Assembly (NCBI RefSeq): GCF_024500045.1
Contig: NZ_JTEO01000006.1
Span: forward strand, 62,001-126,000
From: Methanolobus chelungpuianus
Lineage (GTDB): Archaea; Halobacteriota; Methanosarcinia; Methanosarcinales; Methanosarcinaceae
DNA length: 64,000 bases
Direction: 5' to 3'
Part shown: positions 8,739-17,468 of the stretch, piece after piece
How positions within the stretch are numbered: the first letter of the stretch is position 1
How the letters are laid out: the number at the start of each line of letters is the position of its first letter
The notes under the pieces: model-generated
Databases searched by the model: none
Told to the model about the DNA's origin: nothing
What the model saw: only the letters and a program-made list of their open reading frames with translations
Program-made: the position numbers and the translations under genes

Positions 8739-9776
8739 TTGGGCGACATGACATTGAAAGAGCGCTTCGTGCGCTCCGTTAAAGGGGAAGAAGTGGACAA
8801 AGTGCCTGTATGCTCGGTCACTCAGACCGGCACCGTTGACCTTATGGAGCTGTCCGGAGCCAGCTGGCCAAAGGCAAACTATGATCCTGGGCAGATGGCC
8901 ACACTTGCCATTGCAGGCCATGAGATAGCAGGCCTTGAAGCTGTACGTTATCCATTCTGCACGACCGTAATTGCAGAGACTCTGGGATGCGTAATTGAGG
9001 AGGGTTCCTTTGATACGCAGCCCTACCAGCTGGATTTCCCATGCAAGAAGAAAGAGGATGCAGGCAAGATCAGCATCCCTGAGAAACTTCTCGAAAGCAG
9101 GAGGATCAATACTATGCTTGAGGCTACCGACATCATAAGGCAGAAGATCGGTGACGACATACCGCTGGTAGCCGGGATGATTGGCCCTGCAGCCACAGCT
9201 TTCTATCTTGCGGGTGCGAACAATTACCTGAGGTGGTGTATTACGGACCCCGATGAACTAATGGAACTGATGAGGATTGGGGAATCCGTATGTGCCGAAT
9301 ATGCAAACGCCCTGTATGAGCGAGGCGCAGATGCGGTAATCATCATCGATTCCGAGGCAGGCCCTGACATTTTCCCTCCTCCGATGTTCGAATCCATGAT
9401 ACTTCCTGTCTATAAGTCCCTCACAGCTAAATTAAAGGGGCTGAAGCTGCTTCACATGTGCGGGGACGCCACGGCTATCCTGGAGCCTATCGCAGAGTCC
9501 GGCTTCCAGGGCGTCAGTATAGAAGAGAAGGTCGATGTGGCCTATGCCAGCCAGCTGATCGGCGACAGGGTATGCCTGATAGGTAATGTTTCCCCTTCAG
9601 AGACACTCCTGCACAAGTCCCGGGAAGTCATCAGAAGGGAAGCAAAACAGTGTATAGACGACGGCATTGGTATCCTTGCCCCCGGCTGCGGCATCGCCCC
9701 CAGGACACCTCTTGAGCACCTGAAGGCTTTTGTAGCTGCCAGGGATGAGTACTATCAGGAGAAAGGACTTCTTTAG
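8739..9776 (+). CDS. mtaA: Methylcobamide:coenzyme M methyltransferase, MtaA/CmuA family
   Basis: 345 residues of the uroporphyrinogen-decarboxylase fold. These enzymes move the methyl group from a methylated corrinoid protein to coenzyme M in methylotrophic methanogenesis. The zinc site HxC...C is intact: His239 and Cys241 (LLHMCGD) and Cys317 (APGCGIAPRTP). The sequence DKVPVCSVTQTGTVDLME near the start matches MtaA (methanol branch) better than MtbA (methylamines) in my memory, so the symbol is tentative. I choose the TTG at 8739 because AGGAGG ends 8 bases before it; the ATG at 8748 is 17 away. No corrinoid or substrate methyltransferase partner is adjacent except the truncated corrinoid gene at 6506. 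Confidence 0.87.
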   Translation: MGDMTLKERFVRSVKGEEVDKVPVCSVTQTGTVDLMELSGASWPKANYDPGQMATLAIAGHEIAGLEAVRYPFCTTVIAETLGCVIEEGSFDTQPYQLDFPCKKKEDAGKISIPEKLLESRRINTMLEATDIIRQKIGDDIPLVAGMIGPAATAFYLAGANNYLRWCITDPDELMELMRIGESVCAEYANALYERGADAVIIIDSEAGPDIFPPPMFESMILPVYKSLTAKLKGLKLLHMCGDATAILEPIAESGFQGVSIEEKVDVAYASQLIGDRVCLIGNVSPSETLLHKSREVIRREAKQCIDDGIGILAPGCGIAPRTPLEHLKAFVAARDEYYQEKGLL

Positions 9777-9836
9777 AAACTTCGTTAGAAGCTACTCCTG
9801 GTTCCGCGGTCTTATCAGGAAGGCTTTTGCCTTCTT

Positions 9837-10139
9837 TCACTCTTTACTCTCATCTTCCGCGAAGATATCGTTGTAGATGTCGGTCCAGTGGAGCGTGGAG
9901 CCTGCCGATATGAACATAGCAACAGCGATTGCCTCTGCAAGTTCATCCTTTGTAGCCCCGCCGGCCATAGCCCTCTGCGAGTGGATCTCTGTGCAGCGTT
10001 CACATTTGAGCAGCACGGAAGCAGCCACCGCAATAAGTTCCTTTGTTCTTGCATCAAGAGCGCCGTCCTTGAAAATAGTGCCGCGCATCTGTACAAAAGA
10101 TGCAGCCGTATCAGGTAGTCTGTCTATCAGGAATTGCAT
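9837..10139 (-). CDS. Carboxymuconolactone decarboxylase / AhpD-like protein
   Basis: 100 residues, all-helical CMD domain. The redox CxxC and following His are present (Cys46, Cys49, His53 in LLKCERCTEIHSQRAM), as in AhpD-type alkylhydroperoxidases that act with peroxiredoxins. The remainder (GGATKDELAEAIAVAMFISAGS) matches the family. Function as peroxidase or thiol redox partner is inferred from the motif. It converges on the mtaA-like gene and lies 58 bases downstream of the K+ channel gene on the same strand, perhaps in one transcript. Confidence 0.88.
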   Translation of the reverse strand: MQFLIDRLPDTAASFVQMRGTIFKDGALDARTKELIAVAASVLLKCERCTEIHSQRAMAGGATKDELAEAIAVAMFISAGSTLHWTDIYNDIFAEDESKE

Positions 10140-10197
10140 ATTGTTTCCTCATCCTATCAATTGAGAAGAACACATAAAAAGTTATACAGGGTAATGT

Positions 10198-10647
10198 TCA
10201 TTCTTCAGTATCGCTTTTTTTTACCTGCCCGTTAATCCGCTCTTGCCTGATCTCTTCATTGTCGTGAGGATCGCTGTCACGGGAGCGAGACCAGAATGCC
10301 AGTCCCGCATCACCTGCTGCCCGCTGGTGCTGTCGTTTTTGCAGATATTCTCCGGTTGCGGTAACAAACCCCACAAGCACACCCAGTCCCATGAACACGT
10401 ACATGATGGTGAATAATTTACCGATGTCCGTGGAGGGGCTGAGATCGCCATAGCCGATCGTGGTCAGCGTGATGACCGAAAAGTACAGGGAGTCAAGCCA
10501 TCCCCAGCCTTCTATATTGTGATAGACGACGGTCCCCAGCGCAAGAATGATGCCCACAAGGATGAAAAGCTGCCTGAATTCCTGCTCTTTGAGCATCTGG
10601 AAGAGCGCCCGTACAAAGACCACAAAAGCCAGAATGAAAGGGATCAT
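10198..10647 (-). CDS. Two-transmembrane potassium channel
   Basis: 149 residues with two membrane helices (about 27-42 and 78-100) flanking a pore loop that carries the K+ selectivity filter LTTIGYGDLSP (residues 61-71). There is a short amphipathic N-terminal helix and a charged C-terminal tail of about 45 residues without an RCK/TrkA domain, so ligand gating is not evident. Tetrameric assembly in the cell membrane is expected from the KcsA-type family. Confidence 0.93.
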   Translation of the reverse strand: MIPFILAFVVFVRALFQMLKEQEFRQLFILVGIILALGTVVYHNIEGWGWLDSLYFSVITLTTIGYGDLSPSTDIGKLFTIMYVFMGLGVLVGFVTATGEYLQKRQHQRAAGDAGLAFWSRSRDSDPHDNEEIRQERINGQVKKSDTEE

Positions 10648-10834
10648 GTATGATTCTCCTGTTTCAAATGTCCTGTTCTAGATGATGTAATATCTGGCAG
10701 TCCTGAATATATAATGGATTACCCGATGACCGGGCAGGATACTGAGAATTGATCCTTAACATTGTTTCTCAGGTTTTAATCAGTCCAGGATCTAAATATC
10801 AATGGGAAAAAGTGGAACAGTTGTGGGGTAATCC

Positions 10835-11233
10835 ATGGGTCTTGAGACTGCTTACTGTAAAGTATGTCCTATGCATGCAAAGATAGGTATCAGGGATTTT
10901 TTCTATGAGACCAGGTACATTTTCCTGTTCTATGTAATAGGCGACATAGCAACAACCGTCTTTGCTCTTGAGAGCGAGCTTGGCTACGAGGCAAATTCCA
11001 TCATCTCAGGTTTCCTTGCCAATTATGGATACGCTAGCCTTGTACTGATCAAACTGCTATTTCTTTTTATATGCTTCCTGGACTACGTTTACCTTAAGAA
11101 ATGCAACTACCTTTCCACATGGAATGCCACAAGACACTGCGTGTCTCTTCTCGGGATACTGCTGGTTGTAAACAACATTCTGGTCATCGGTGGCGCAGGC
11201 AGTCCGCTGGACAGGCTATTAGATGGATACTAA
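10835..11233 (+). CDS. DUF5658-like membrane protein
   Basis: 132 residues with about three or four membrane helices. The segment YVIGDIATTVFALESELGYEANSI matches the D-x-x-T-T ... E-x-N pattern of DUF5658-type proteins, followed by FLANYGYASLVLIKLLFLFICFLDYVYLKK. The N-terminal CKVCPMH could bind a metal or be redox active. Function unknown. It has its own ATG after GTGGGGTAATCC and stands alone between divergent neighbours. Confidence 0.65.
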   Translation: MGLETAYCKVCPMHAKIGIRDFFYETRYIFLFYVIGDIATTVFALESELGYEANSIISGFLANYGYASLVLIKLLFLFICFLDYVYLKKCNYLSTWNATRHCVSLLGILLVVNNILVIGGAGSPLDRLLDGY

Positions 11234-11384
11234 TGTGGCCCTTTGCCTTTGGTTCTAAATATCCTTTTAATAAAAGATGAACAGCGCTTTCCTTCCCACC
11301 CTGACACGATGTAAGTGCTGAAATATACGTTATTCCTGCAACTGTACCAAAAATGCCTTTAAAGATGAGATAGAATTTCCGGGT

Positions 11385-12740
11385 ATGGCAGGTAAAAATG
11401 TAGCATCAGACCCTGTTTCCCTTATTCATCCCCGCTCACTGAAGAATCTTAGCTATCACCTGCAGTCCCTTGTCAGGGGCAGGCTGTGGCTGAAGATACT
11501 GATAGGGATGATGCTTGGCATTATCACCGGACTGGCACTTGGCCCATCTGCAGGGCTTGTGGATACGCAGCTTTCATACATTATTGGTGAATGGCTGGCA
11601 CTCCCCGGATACATTTTCCTTGCATTGCTGCAGATGATAGTCATCCCTCTGGTGTTCGCTTCTATTATCCGTGGAATAGCCGCAGGCGAGGATATGCAGC
11701 AGTTGAAGCAGGTGGGCCTGCGGACAGTTGCCTATTTCATCGCGACCACTGTGTTCGCCATACTGGTAGGGCTTGGCCTGGCACTGCTCATAAGCCCGGG
11801 CAGTTACATAAGCAGTGAGATGGTCCAGCAGACATTGGGCACAGGAGCCCCCGCAGCCGTGAACAGTACAGCGGGCGCACAAGGAAGTGCGCCGGCGGGC
11901 TTGGATGTCGCCAGCGTCCCGGCTATGATCACTACTATACTCCCTACAAATCCCCTGGGTGCGCTTGCCACGGGACAGATGCTGCAGGAGGTAAGCATGA
12001 CCATCGTGCGCTGGAGCATGCTTCTCGCGCCTCTTGCGGTGTTTGGCCTGATATGCAAGTTCACTATCAACCTTGGCATTGATGCCCTGCTGGGCATGCT
12101 GGTGTATGTAGGTACGGTGCTGCTGGGGCTTCTTGTACTTCTGGCAGCCTATATGCTGATAGTGTTTGCCGTTTCTGGAAAAGGCCCTCTCGGATTCATG
12201 AGTTCCATAAGGGATGTGCTGCTGCTTGCCTTCTCGACTTCCAGCTCTGCTGCAGTGATGCCTCTCTCCATCAAGACCGCCGAGGAAAAAGTGGGTGTGA
12301 GACCATCCATTTCCCAGTTCGTCATTCCCCTGGGCGCCACCATCAACATGAACGGCACGGCGCTGTACCAGAGCGTGGCAACGGTCTTCCTGGCCCAGGT
12401 CTTCGGGGTCGAGCTTGGCTTCTGGGCATTGGTGCTTCTTATGATAACCGTTGTAGGAGCGTCCATTGGTACTCCATCGACCCCCGGTGTGGGTATCGTC
12501 ATCCTTGCCATGATCCTTGGCAGCGTAGGCGTGCCAACAGCAGGGATAGCACTTATTATCGGAGTGGACAGGATACTGGATATGAGCCGTACCGCTGTTA
12601 ATGTCACAGGCGATATAGTCACATGTGTTGTCATGGACAAGTGGGTGGGCGGTAAAAAGTCAGCAAGGCAGGAGCTTGCCGAAGCGGAAAAGGACGAAAG
12701 GCAGAGGAGAGAGCTGGGTGAAGATGTGATAGTTAATTAA
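11385..12740 (+). CDS. Sodium/proton:dicarboxylate (glutamate/aspartate) symporter, DAACS family
   Basis: 451 residues, the usual length for GltP/DctA-type carriers. Eight helices and two re-entrant loops are predicted; the serine-rich HP1 loop is AFSTSSSAAVMPLSIK (about residue 283-298) and the NMNGTALYQ motif of helix 7 is present (GATINMNGTALYQSVATVF). HP2 has GTPSTPGVGIVILAMIL, and helix 8 holds DRILDMSRTAVNVTGD with the substrate-binding Asp and Asn. Probable uptake of acidic amino acids or C4-dicarboxylates. The N-terminal 30 residues are an extra hydrophilic extension. A TATA-like CCTTTAAAGATG precedes it. Confidence 0.93.
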   Translation: MAGKNVASDPVSLIHPRSLKNLSYHLQSLVRGRLWLKILIGMMLGIITGLALGPSAGLVDTQLSYIIGEWLALPGYIFLALLQMIVIPLVFASIIRGIAAGEDMQQLKQVGLRTVAYFIATTVFAILVGLGLALLISPGSYISSEMVQQTLGTGAPAAVNSTAGAQGSAPAGLDVASVPAMITTILPTNPLGALATGQMLQEVSMTIVRWSMLLAPLAVFGLICKFTINLGIDALLGMLVYVGTVLLGLLVLLAAYMLIVFAVSGKGPLGFMSSIRDVLLLAFSTSSSAAVMPLSIKTAEEKVGVRPSISQFVIPLGATINMNGTALYQSVATVFLAQVFGVELGFWALVLLMITVVGASIGTPSTPGVGIVILAMILGSVGVPTAGIALIIGVDRILDMSRTAVNVTGDIVTCVVMDKWVGGKKSARQELAEAEKDERQRRELGEDVIVN

Positions 12741-12775
12741 CAGGCCCCCATCAATTTCAACGCCTTGAAAATTAA

Positions 12776-12981
12776 GGCAGCCGTTTTTGATTAATTAACG
12801 GTTGTGTTAAGTAGGATGAAGATCTACTATTAATTACAGCTCCATTTCAAATGGGGCTGCCGGGACATAGGGTTCTGCCAGGAACTGAAAGGCAGGATCC
12901 TATCTCGTTAGTGAAAGGCAGGGTTGATCCGAAGATCAACAGAGGAAGCAGGCATTAGTTAAGTCTTCCACTGCCTTTCAC
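12776..12981 (+). ncRNA. Candidate structured RNA between symporter gene and hisG
   Basis: This gap folds strikingly well by eye. A 13-bp stem pairs 12867-12879 with 12891-12903 (ATAGGGTTCTGCC with GGCAGGATCCTAT, including two G-U pairs), 11-base loop. An 11-bp perfect stem pairs GTGAAAGGCAG (12911-12921) with CTGCCTTTCAC (12971-12981). Inside it sit a 7-bp hairpin GTTGATC/GATCAAC with a CGAA loop (12923-12940) and a 5-bp hairpin GGAAG/CTTCC (12944-12969), giving a three-way junction. Upstream, AGCTCCAT/ATGGGGCT forms an 8-bp hairpin (about 12838-12858), and GGCAGCC (12776-12782) could pair with GGCTGCC (12855-12861). Leader of hisG, symporter 3' element or independent RNA: not resolved. Strand is assumed from the flanking genes. 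Confidence 0.55.
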
Positions 12982-13140
12982 AAGTGCTTCCTGAATAATA
13001 GAGACAAGAATTGGATTTTTAAACGATTACACTTGACAGCATAAAATCTATTTGTTTTATCATAGTAAGAATGCCAGCGCTCTACAAGGTATGTCTCTGT
13101 AGAGAACTCTCGCAGCGGTTAGTGTTTAACACCCCTTAAA

Positions 13141-13162
13141 TACCATAATATCCCTTATGGTA
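13141..13162. promoter_or_regulatory. Inverted repeat upstream of hisG
   Basis: TACCATAA and TTATGGTA form a perfect 8-bp inverted repeat around TATCCC, 34 bases before the hisG ATG. Its place fits an operator near the promoter or a leader hairpin. A second imperfect element CTCTACA/TGTAGAG (13080-13104) lies 36 bases upstream. Confidence 0.4.
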
Positions 13163-13196
13163 TATCCACAAGATCATAAATAAGCGAGATGTAAAA

Positions 13197-14069
13197 ATGA
13201 TAAGCATAGCTCTTCCCAAAGGCAGTTTAGAGGAACAGACCTTCCTTTTGTTCAAGCAGGCGGACCTTGAGATAAAAAAGACTGACAGGGACTACAATCC
13301 AACCATCAGCGACCCGAGGATCGGCAAGATAAAGATCCTCCGGCCTCAGGAGATCCCCGGTTATGTATCTGAGGGTTACTTTGACCTGGGCATCTCAGGC
13401 CTGGACTGGGTCAGGGAGTCGAATGCCGATATCGTGGAAGTGGCGGACCTGCCCTACAGCAAGCAGGGAGCCGGTAATGTTAAGATCGTCATCGCCGTGC
13501 CTAAGGACAGCGACATCCAGAGCGCAAGGGACGTGAAGCCAGGCAGCAGGGTGGCTTCCGAATACCCGAACATGACAAAGAAGTTCTTCGAGGACCGCGG
13601 CGTCCCCGTGGATGTGCACTTCTCCTACGGAGCCACCGAGGCCAAGGTCCCTGACCTTATGGACGTCGTGGTGGACCTCACAGAGACCGGTTCCACGCTC
13701 AGGAAGAACGGCCTCAAGATCGTGGATATCATCATGGAGTCCTCCTCCAAGCTCATCGCCAACAGGAAGAGCTGGGAAGATCCGGTGAAAAGGAAGGAGA
13801 TAGAAGAGATCAGGACCCTGCTGCTCTCTGTGATAGAGGCAAGGGGTAAAGTGCTCCTGGACATGAACGTACCCGCAGATAAGCTGGATATTGTTATCGA
13901 GGCCCTGCCTTCCATGAAGCGCCCCACAGTGTCCCAGCTCTACAAGTCCGACTACTATGCCGTGGAGACCGTCGTCAACAAGAGCGAGGTCAACCTGCTC
14001 ATACCCAGACTCAAGGAGCTGGGAGCAGAGGACATCCTTGAGATGGATATCTCAAAGATCGTTTACTGA
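13197..14069 (+). CDS. hisG: ATP phosphoribosyltransferase, long form
   Basis: 290 residues. It catalyses the first step of histidine synthesis, joining ATP and PRPP. The catalytic domain runs from ALPKGSLEEQTFLLF at the start through GYFDLGISGLDWV (about 60-72) to the PRPP loop DVVVDLTETGSTLRKNGL (about 158-175). The C-terminal 75 residues form the ACT-like regulatory domain (LLDMNVPADKLDIVIEALPSMKRPTVSQLY), so this is the long, histidine-feedback-inhibited, hexameric form that needs no HisZ. It is not beside other his genes. The inverted repeat at 13141 and the RNA candidate at 12776 may regulate it. Confidence 0.97.
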   Translation: MISIALPKGSLEEQTFLLFKQADLEIKKTDRDYNPTISDPRIGKIKILRPQEIPGYVSEGYFDLGISGLDWVRESNADIVEVADLPYSKQGAGNVKIVIAVPKDSDIQSARDVKPGSRVASEYPNMTKKFFEDRGVPVDVHFSYGATEAKVPDLMDVVVDLTETGSTLRKNGLKIVDIIMESSSKLIANRKSWEDPVKRKEIEEIRTLLLSVIEARGKVLLDMNVPADKLDIVIEALPSMKRPTVSQLYKSDYYAVETVVNKSEVNLLIPRLKELGAEDILEMDISKIVY

Positions 14070-14203
14070 AAGCTGTACGCAGAGGGGGTCCCGGTTGAAC
14101 CCTTCTGCTTAATTTCATCAGTAGGGTAATATATAATTCTATATCCCTCTTCTAATTTTAATGATGCTGTTTACTTGTCACATTATTTACTTAGAATGAT
14201 TTT

Positions 14204-14214
14204 TTTATATATAA
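14204..14214 (+). promoter_or_regulatory. TATA box of the LysE-family gene
   Basis: TTTATATATAA ends 28 bases before the ATG at 14243, the distance expected for a leaderless or very short-leader archaeal transcript. Confidence 0.55.
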
Positions 14215-14242
14215 CTGCCTTCTATATAGGCATTGATTTTGC

Positions 14243-14911
14243 ATGGTTACGGAAATGCTGGTCCTGGCCCAGGCGTTCATTCTGGGATTCACTATAGGTG
14301 TATCCGCTGCGCTTGTTCCTGGTCCCATGATGCTTGCAACGGTCAGTATATCCTTCAGGAAGGGATGGAAGACAGGCTTGTATGTCTTCAGCGGCCATTC
14401 CATTGTGGAGACCGCTATAGTCCTGGTCATCATCATGGGTGCAGCATCTTTTGTCGTTAAGGATATGCTGTCCCACATCGCCATAATAGGCGGCCTTGCA
14501 ATGGCCCTTTTCGGGCTGATCATCATCAGGAAAGCAAAAGAGGCGCTGACAATGGACATTAATGATGCGGCCGGTAAGCTCAACATATCCGGCGGTCCTG
14601 TTTCGGCAGGCATCCTTACATCAGCCCTGAACCCCACTTTCCTCTTCTGGTGGCTCACAGCGGGCAGCGCCATTGTCATGCAGCAGTATCTTGCAGGCGT
14701 GTTCGCGGTAATTGCTTTCATAATCGGCCACTGGCTTGCAGATCTCGGGTTCCTTGTATCCGTATCCTCAACATTCTCCAGAGGTAAGGAATTCCTGTCG
14801 CGCCGCACACACCAGAAGCTGCTTTATGTATGCGGTGGCTTCCTGGCAGCGATCGGTTTCTTCTTTATCATCAGCCATAACAACGTTGCTGCAATGATGT
14901 CAATGATATAA
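14243..14911 (+). CDS. LysE/RhtB-family amino-acid exporter
   Basis: 222 residues and six predicted membrane helices. The family signature GVSAALVPGPMMLATVSISFRKGWKTGL lies at about residues 18-45, and LTSALNPTFLFWW near residue 130 matches the second conserved block of LysE-type translocators. Substrate cannot be told; the family exports basic amino acids, threonine or homoserine. Threonine synthase lies just beyond on the other strand, a weak hint. One gene per transcript, with the TATA box at 14204. Confidence 0.9.
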   Translation: MVTEMLVLAQAFILGFTIGVSAALVPGPMMLATVSISFRKGWKTGLYVFSGHSIVETAIVLVIIMGAASFVVKDMLSHIAIIGGLAMALFGLIIIRKAKEALTMDINDAAGKLNISGGPVSAGILTSALNPTFLFWWLTAGSAIVMQQYLAGVFAVIAFIIGHWLADLGFLVSVSSTFSRGKEFLSRRTHQKLLYVCGGFLAAIGFFFIISHNNVAAMMSMI

Positions 14912-14993
14912 GAGGGTATCAGATAAGATTCCCTATAAAAGAACTGCTCTCTTTTCCATTCCGACTGATGCTTTTTCGCAATCTCTCCTGACA

Positions 14994-15086
14994 CACGGAT
15001 CTACGCGGATGGATACGGATTTAAGGGACATTGGATTTAGAAACCCATGCCACGTCAGATCCGTGCAAATCAGTGTTAATCCGCGT
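14994..15086. repeat. CGGAT-word inverted repeats
   Basis: The left side reads CACGGATCT-ACGCGGAT-GGATACGGAT and the right side AGATCCGTG (15057-15065) and ATCCGCGT (15079-15086). CACGGATCT is exactly complementary to AGATCCGTG and ACGCGGAT to ATCCGCGT, but the pairs cross rather than nest. Similar words (GTCCGTTGATGTCCGTGTTAA) occur at about 17900, so this may be a dispersed repeat. No gene is seen in 14912-15198. Confidence 0.4.
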
Positions 15087-15172
15087 CTGAAAAATAAACC
15101 TGGAAAAATCCATTATTTACAGACAGGCAGAGCAAACATAAGAATAAAAGGGAGGCAGCCTTACAGCACAAA

Positions 15173-15193
15173 AAGGGCTACGCTCCGGCCCTT
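15173..15193 (-). terminator. Hairpin after threonine synthase
   Basis: AAGGGC and GCCCTT form a 6-bp stem over a 9-base loop, just past the thrC stop at 15199. The A-rich run before it on the plus strand becomes a short U-rich tail on the minus transcript, as in an intrinsic terminator. Confidence 0.45.
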
Positions 15194-15198
15194 ATAGA

Positions 15199-16542
15199 TT
15201 AACCCAGCTTTTTCTGGAGATAGGCCTTGAACTGCCCGTAGTCGGTGCTCAGGTGTTCCATATGCTCCGGCCTGGACTCTATGTCCTTCAGGTGCTGTGG
15301 TGGCTCAGGTTCGACACCTATCACCGATCTGACCTCTGCCGGAAACTTGGCGGGGTCTGCGGTCTCAAGGGTCACAGCAAGGGTGCTGTCCTTTGTGGCC
15401 TTCCTGTATTCCATCAGGCCCTTTATGCCTACGGCACCATGGGGTTCTATCAGGATATTGTGCTCCTCATAGAATTCCTTTATAGTGGCTTTTGTATCCA
15501 CATCTGTTACAGGGATCGAATATATGTCCTGCTTCAGTTTTTCCATATCAGGGGCCTTGTGGATGTAGCCTTTTTCGTCCATCTGCCCGCCGTACATGCT
15601 TATCAGCCTTGCCAGATTGCTTGGGTGACCCACGTTCATGGCATTGGACAGGCAGTTCTTGGAAGGCTCGATCTTGCTGTAGCTGCCTGTATCAAGGAAT
15701 ATCGGCACTTCATCGTTCTCGTTGACCGAGGCCACGATCTTCTTCACAGGCAGTCCCATGTTCTTTGCAAGCACGCAGCCCATCATGTTCCCGAAGTTAC
15801 CGGAGGGTATGGAGAACACTATCTCTTCAGGGTAATTCTTCAGCTTCAGGTATGCATAGAAATAATAGATCGACTGGGGCACCAGGCGTCCTATGTTGAT
15901 TGAATTTGCCGAGGACAGATTCATGTGCTTCAGGTCCTCGTCCGCAAAAGCCTGCTTGACCATTGCCTGGCAGTCATCGAACTTACCTTCGATCGAGAGG
16001 GCACTTATGTTCTTGCCCAGGGTTGTCATCTGCTTGCGCTGGCGGTCGGATACCTCGGTCCGCGGGAAGAGTACGATAACGTCTATATTGTCCAGCCCGT
16101 AAAAAGCGTCTGCCACAGCACTTCCCGTGTCTCCCGAGGTCGCTGTGAGTATCCTGAGCTTCCTGTTCTCCTTCTTGAGATAGTACTGCATCAGTCTTGC
16201 CATCATGCGGGCGGCGAAGTCCTTGAAAGAGGATGTAGGGCCGCGGTCAAGGCGCATGATGTACGTGGACCCGTCAACTCTCTCCAGAGGGACTTCGTAG
16301 TTGTAGGCGTCGTATGTGATTGCCCTCAGGGACGCCTCATCGACCTCACCGGCCAGTATCTTTCTCAGTAGCCTGAATGCGATCTCGGGATAGGGCTCAC
16401 CTTTCATGGACGTGAGTTCCTCTTTCGAGAACATGGGAAGCTGCTTTGGCATGTACAGGCCTTTGTCAGGTGCAAGGCCGGTTATCAGGGCGGTTTCGAA
16501 GGAAACTTCCTCTGCCTTGAGATTGGTGCTGTAGAGTCTCAT
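15199..16542 (-). CDS. thrC: Threonine synthase
   Basis: 447 residues, PLP-dependent, converting O-phosphohomoserine to threonine. The N-terminal MRLYSTNLKAEEVSFETALITGLAPDKGLY-type start and the PLP-lysine motif GPTSSFKDFAARMM (Lys about 107) place it in the thrC1 (bacterial/yeast-like) class; ILTATSGDTGSAVADAF and IPSGNFGNMMG are the phosphate- and PLP-binding glycine/serine loops. Length is standard for this class. It is monocistronic. Confidence 0.96.
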   Translation of the reverse strand: MRLYSTNLKAEEVSFETALITGLAPDKGLYMPKQLPMFSKEELTSMKGEPYPEIAFRLLRKILAGEVDEASLRAITYDAYNYEVPLERVDGSTYIMRLDRGPTSSFKDFAARMMARLMQYYLKKENRKLRILTATSGDTGSAVADAFYGLDNIDVIVLFPRTEVSDRQRKQMTTLGKNISALSIEGKFDDCQAMVKQAFADEDLKHMNLSSANSINIGRLVPQSIYYFYAYLKLKNYPEEIVFSIPSGNFGNMMGCVLAKNMGLPVKKIVASVNENDEVPIFLDTGSYSKIEPSKNCLSNAMNVGHPSNLARLISMYGGQMDEKGYIHKAPDMEKLKQDIYSIPVTDVDTKATIKEFYEEHNILIEPHGAVGIKGLMEYRKATKDSTLAVTLETADPAKFPAEVRSVIGVEPEPPQHLKDIESRPEHMEHLSTDYGQFKAYLQKKLG

Positions 16543-16721
16543 TGTTATCAGGGCTCGATAAGGGTCTTTGAAGTAATTGCAAGTATCTGGAAGCTCAATG
16601 GCCTGCTTTCAGATGTTCTTTACCTTTTTTGTATCAGAATCATGGTTCACATTTATGAGCTTTTCCATCATTTTCTGCAAGCCGTTGAGGGCATTTGTCC
16701 GGCTGTCGTCTTCTTCTGATG

Positions 16722-17468
16722 TCAGGCCTTTCTCTCCAAGGCAAGCGTGTACACTTCTATACCGGCTCCCTTGCATGCATTCAGCCTGCTTTCCGCTATC
16801 CTTGCACACACGATCCCAGGCCTGATCCGGTCTGCAGGAACGTCATATTCCTGTGCATAGGGTATCCTGAACCTCTGGACCTGCCCTATGGCATTGTCCC
16901 TGGCCTCGATCTCAATTTCCACAAGCAGGTGATCTCCGCGTTCATCGGTGAAGACAGCATCTATCCTGCCTCCGCTGACCTCGATCTCAGTATCCATGAA
17001 TTTCAGTCCCGGTTCTATCATTCCAGGAAAGGTCGAGATCATCCTGGAGATATCCTGCTCGGAGACGGACTCCTGTCCAATGGCCTCGCTGAGCTCGCTG
17101 GCTCTCAGGAGACTGTTCAGGTGAGACGCTATCTCCATCCTTTTCTTGTTCATCTCATGCGGATATACATCCTTCAGCCTCCCGTCCTCCAGCCGGAGCA
17201 GTATGACGTGCTTGCTCACTTTCTTGTTGCGCGAAATGGGAAGAGCCCCGCCTCCCTTGCTCACAACCCCGATACTGTTCCTGCGGCTGACCAGCCTGAT
17301 GGCTTCGGCAAGTTCCTCCCTTTCCGTATCTTCAAGCATGGCAAGATCTATGATCTCATAACGGACCCCATGCTTTTCCCCGATGCCTTCAAGCAAAGCC
17401 TTGTATGAGCCAACACTGACCGCATCGGTCTCCTCGGTAATGTACAGTCTGTATTCCAGCAAGAACAT
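16722..17468 (-). CDS. NucS-like (DUF91) RecB-fold nuclease-related protein, copy 1
   Basis: 248 residues. The N-terminal half is a DNA-binding-like domain with GGGALPISRNKK (about 72-83); the C-terminal half has the RecB/NucS pattern GGRIDAVFTD (Asp170), LLVEIEIEARDNAIGQVQRF (Glu184, Gln196). NucS/EndoMS cuts mismatched or branched DNA using Asp, Glu and Lys of a D-ExK site. Here the ExK Lys is replaced by Glu (EIE, 184-186), as in the paralog at 23815, so ordinary nuclease chemistry is doubtful. The ending CKGAGIEVYTLAL matches the paralog closely. Confidence 0.78.
   Translation of the reverse strand: MFLLEYRLYITEETDAVSVGSYKALLEGIGEKHGVRYEIIDLAMLEDTEREELAEAIRLVSRRNSIGVVSKGGGALPISRNKKVSKHVILLRLEDGRLKDVYPHEMNKKRMEIASHLNSLLRASELSEAIGQESVSEQDISRMISTFPGMIEPGLKFMDTEIEVSGGRIDAVFTDERGDHLLVEIEIEARDNAIGQVQRFRIPYAQEYDVPADRIRPGIVCARIAESRLNACKGAGIEVYTLALERKA

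Noticed and set aside
12149-12640. Minus-strand ORF inside the symporter gene
   Set aside because: Thr/Met/Ile-rich shadow of a membrane protein on the other strand.
12776-12981. Identity as RNase P RNA or SRP RNA
   Set aside because: Too short, and the conserved core sequences of either RNA are not present.
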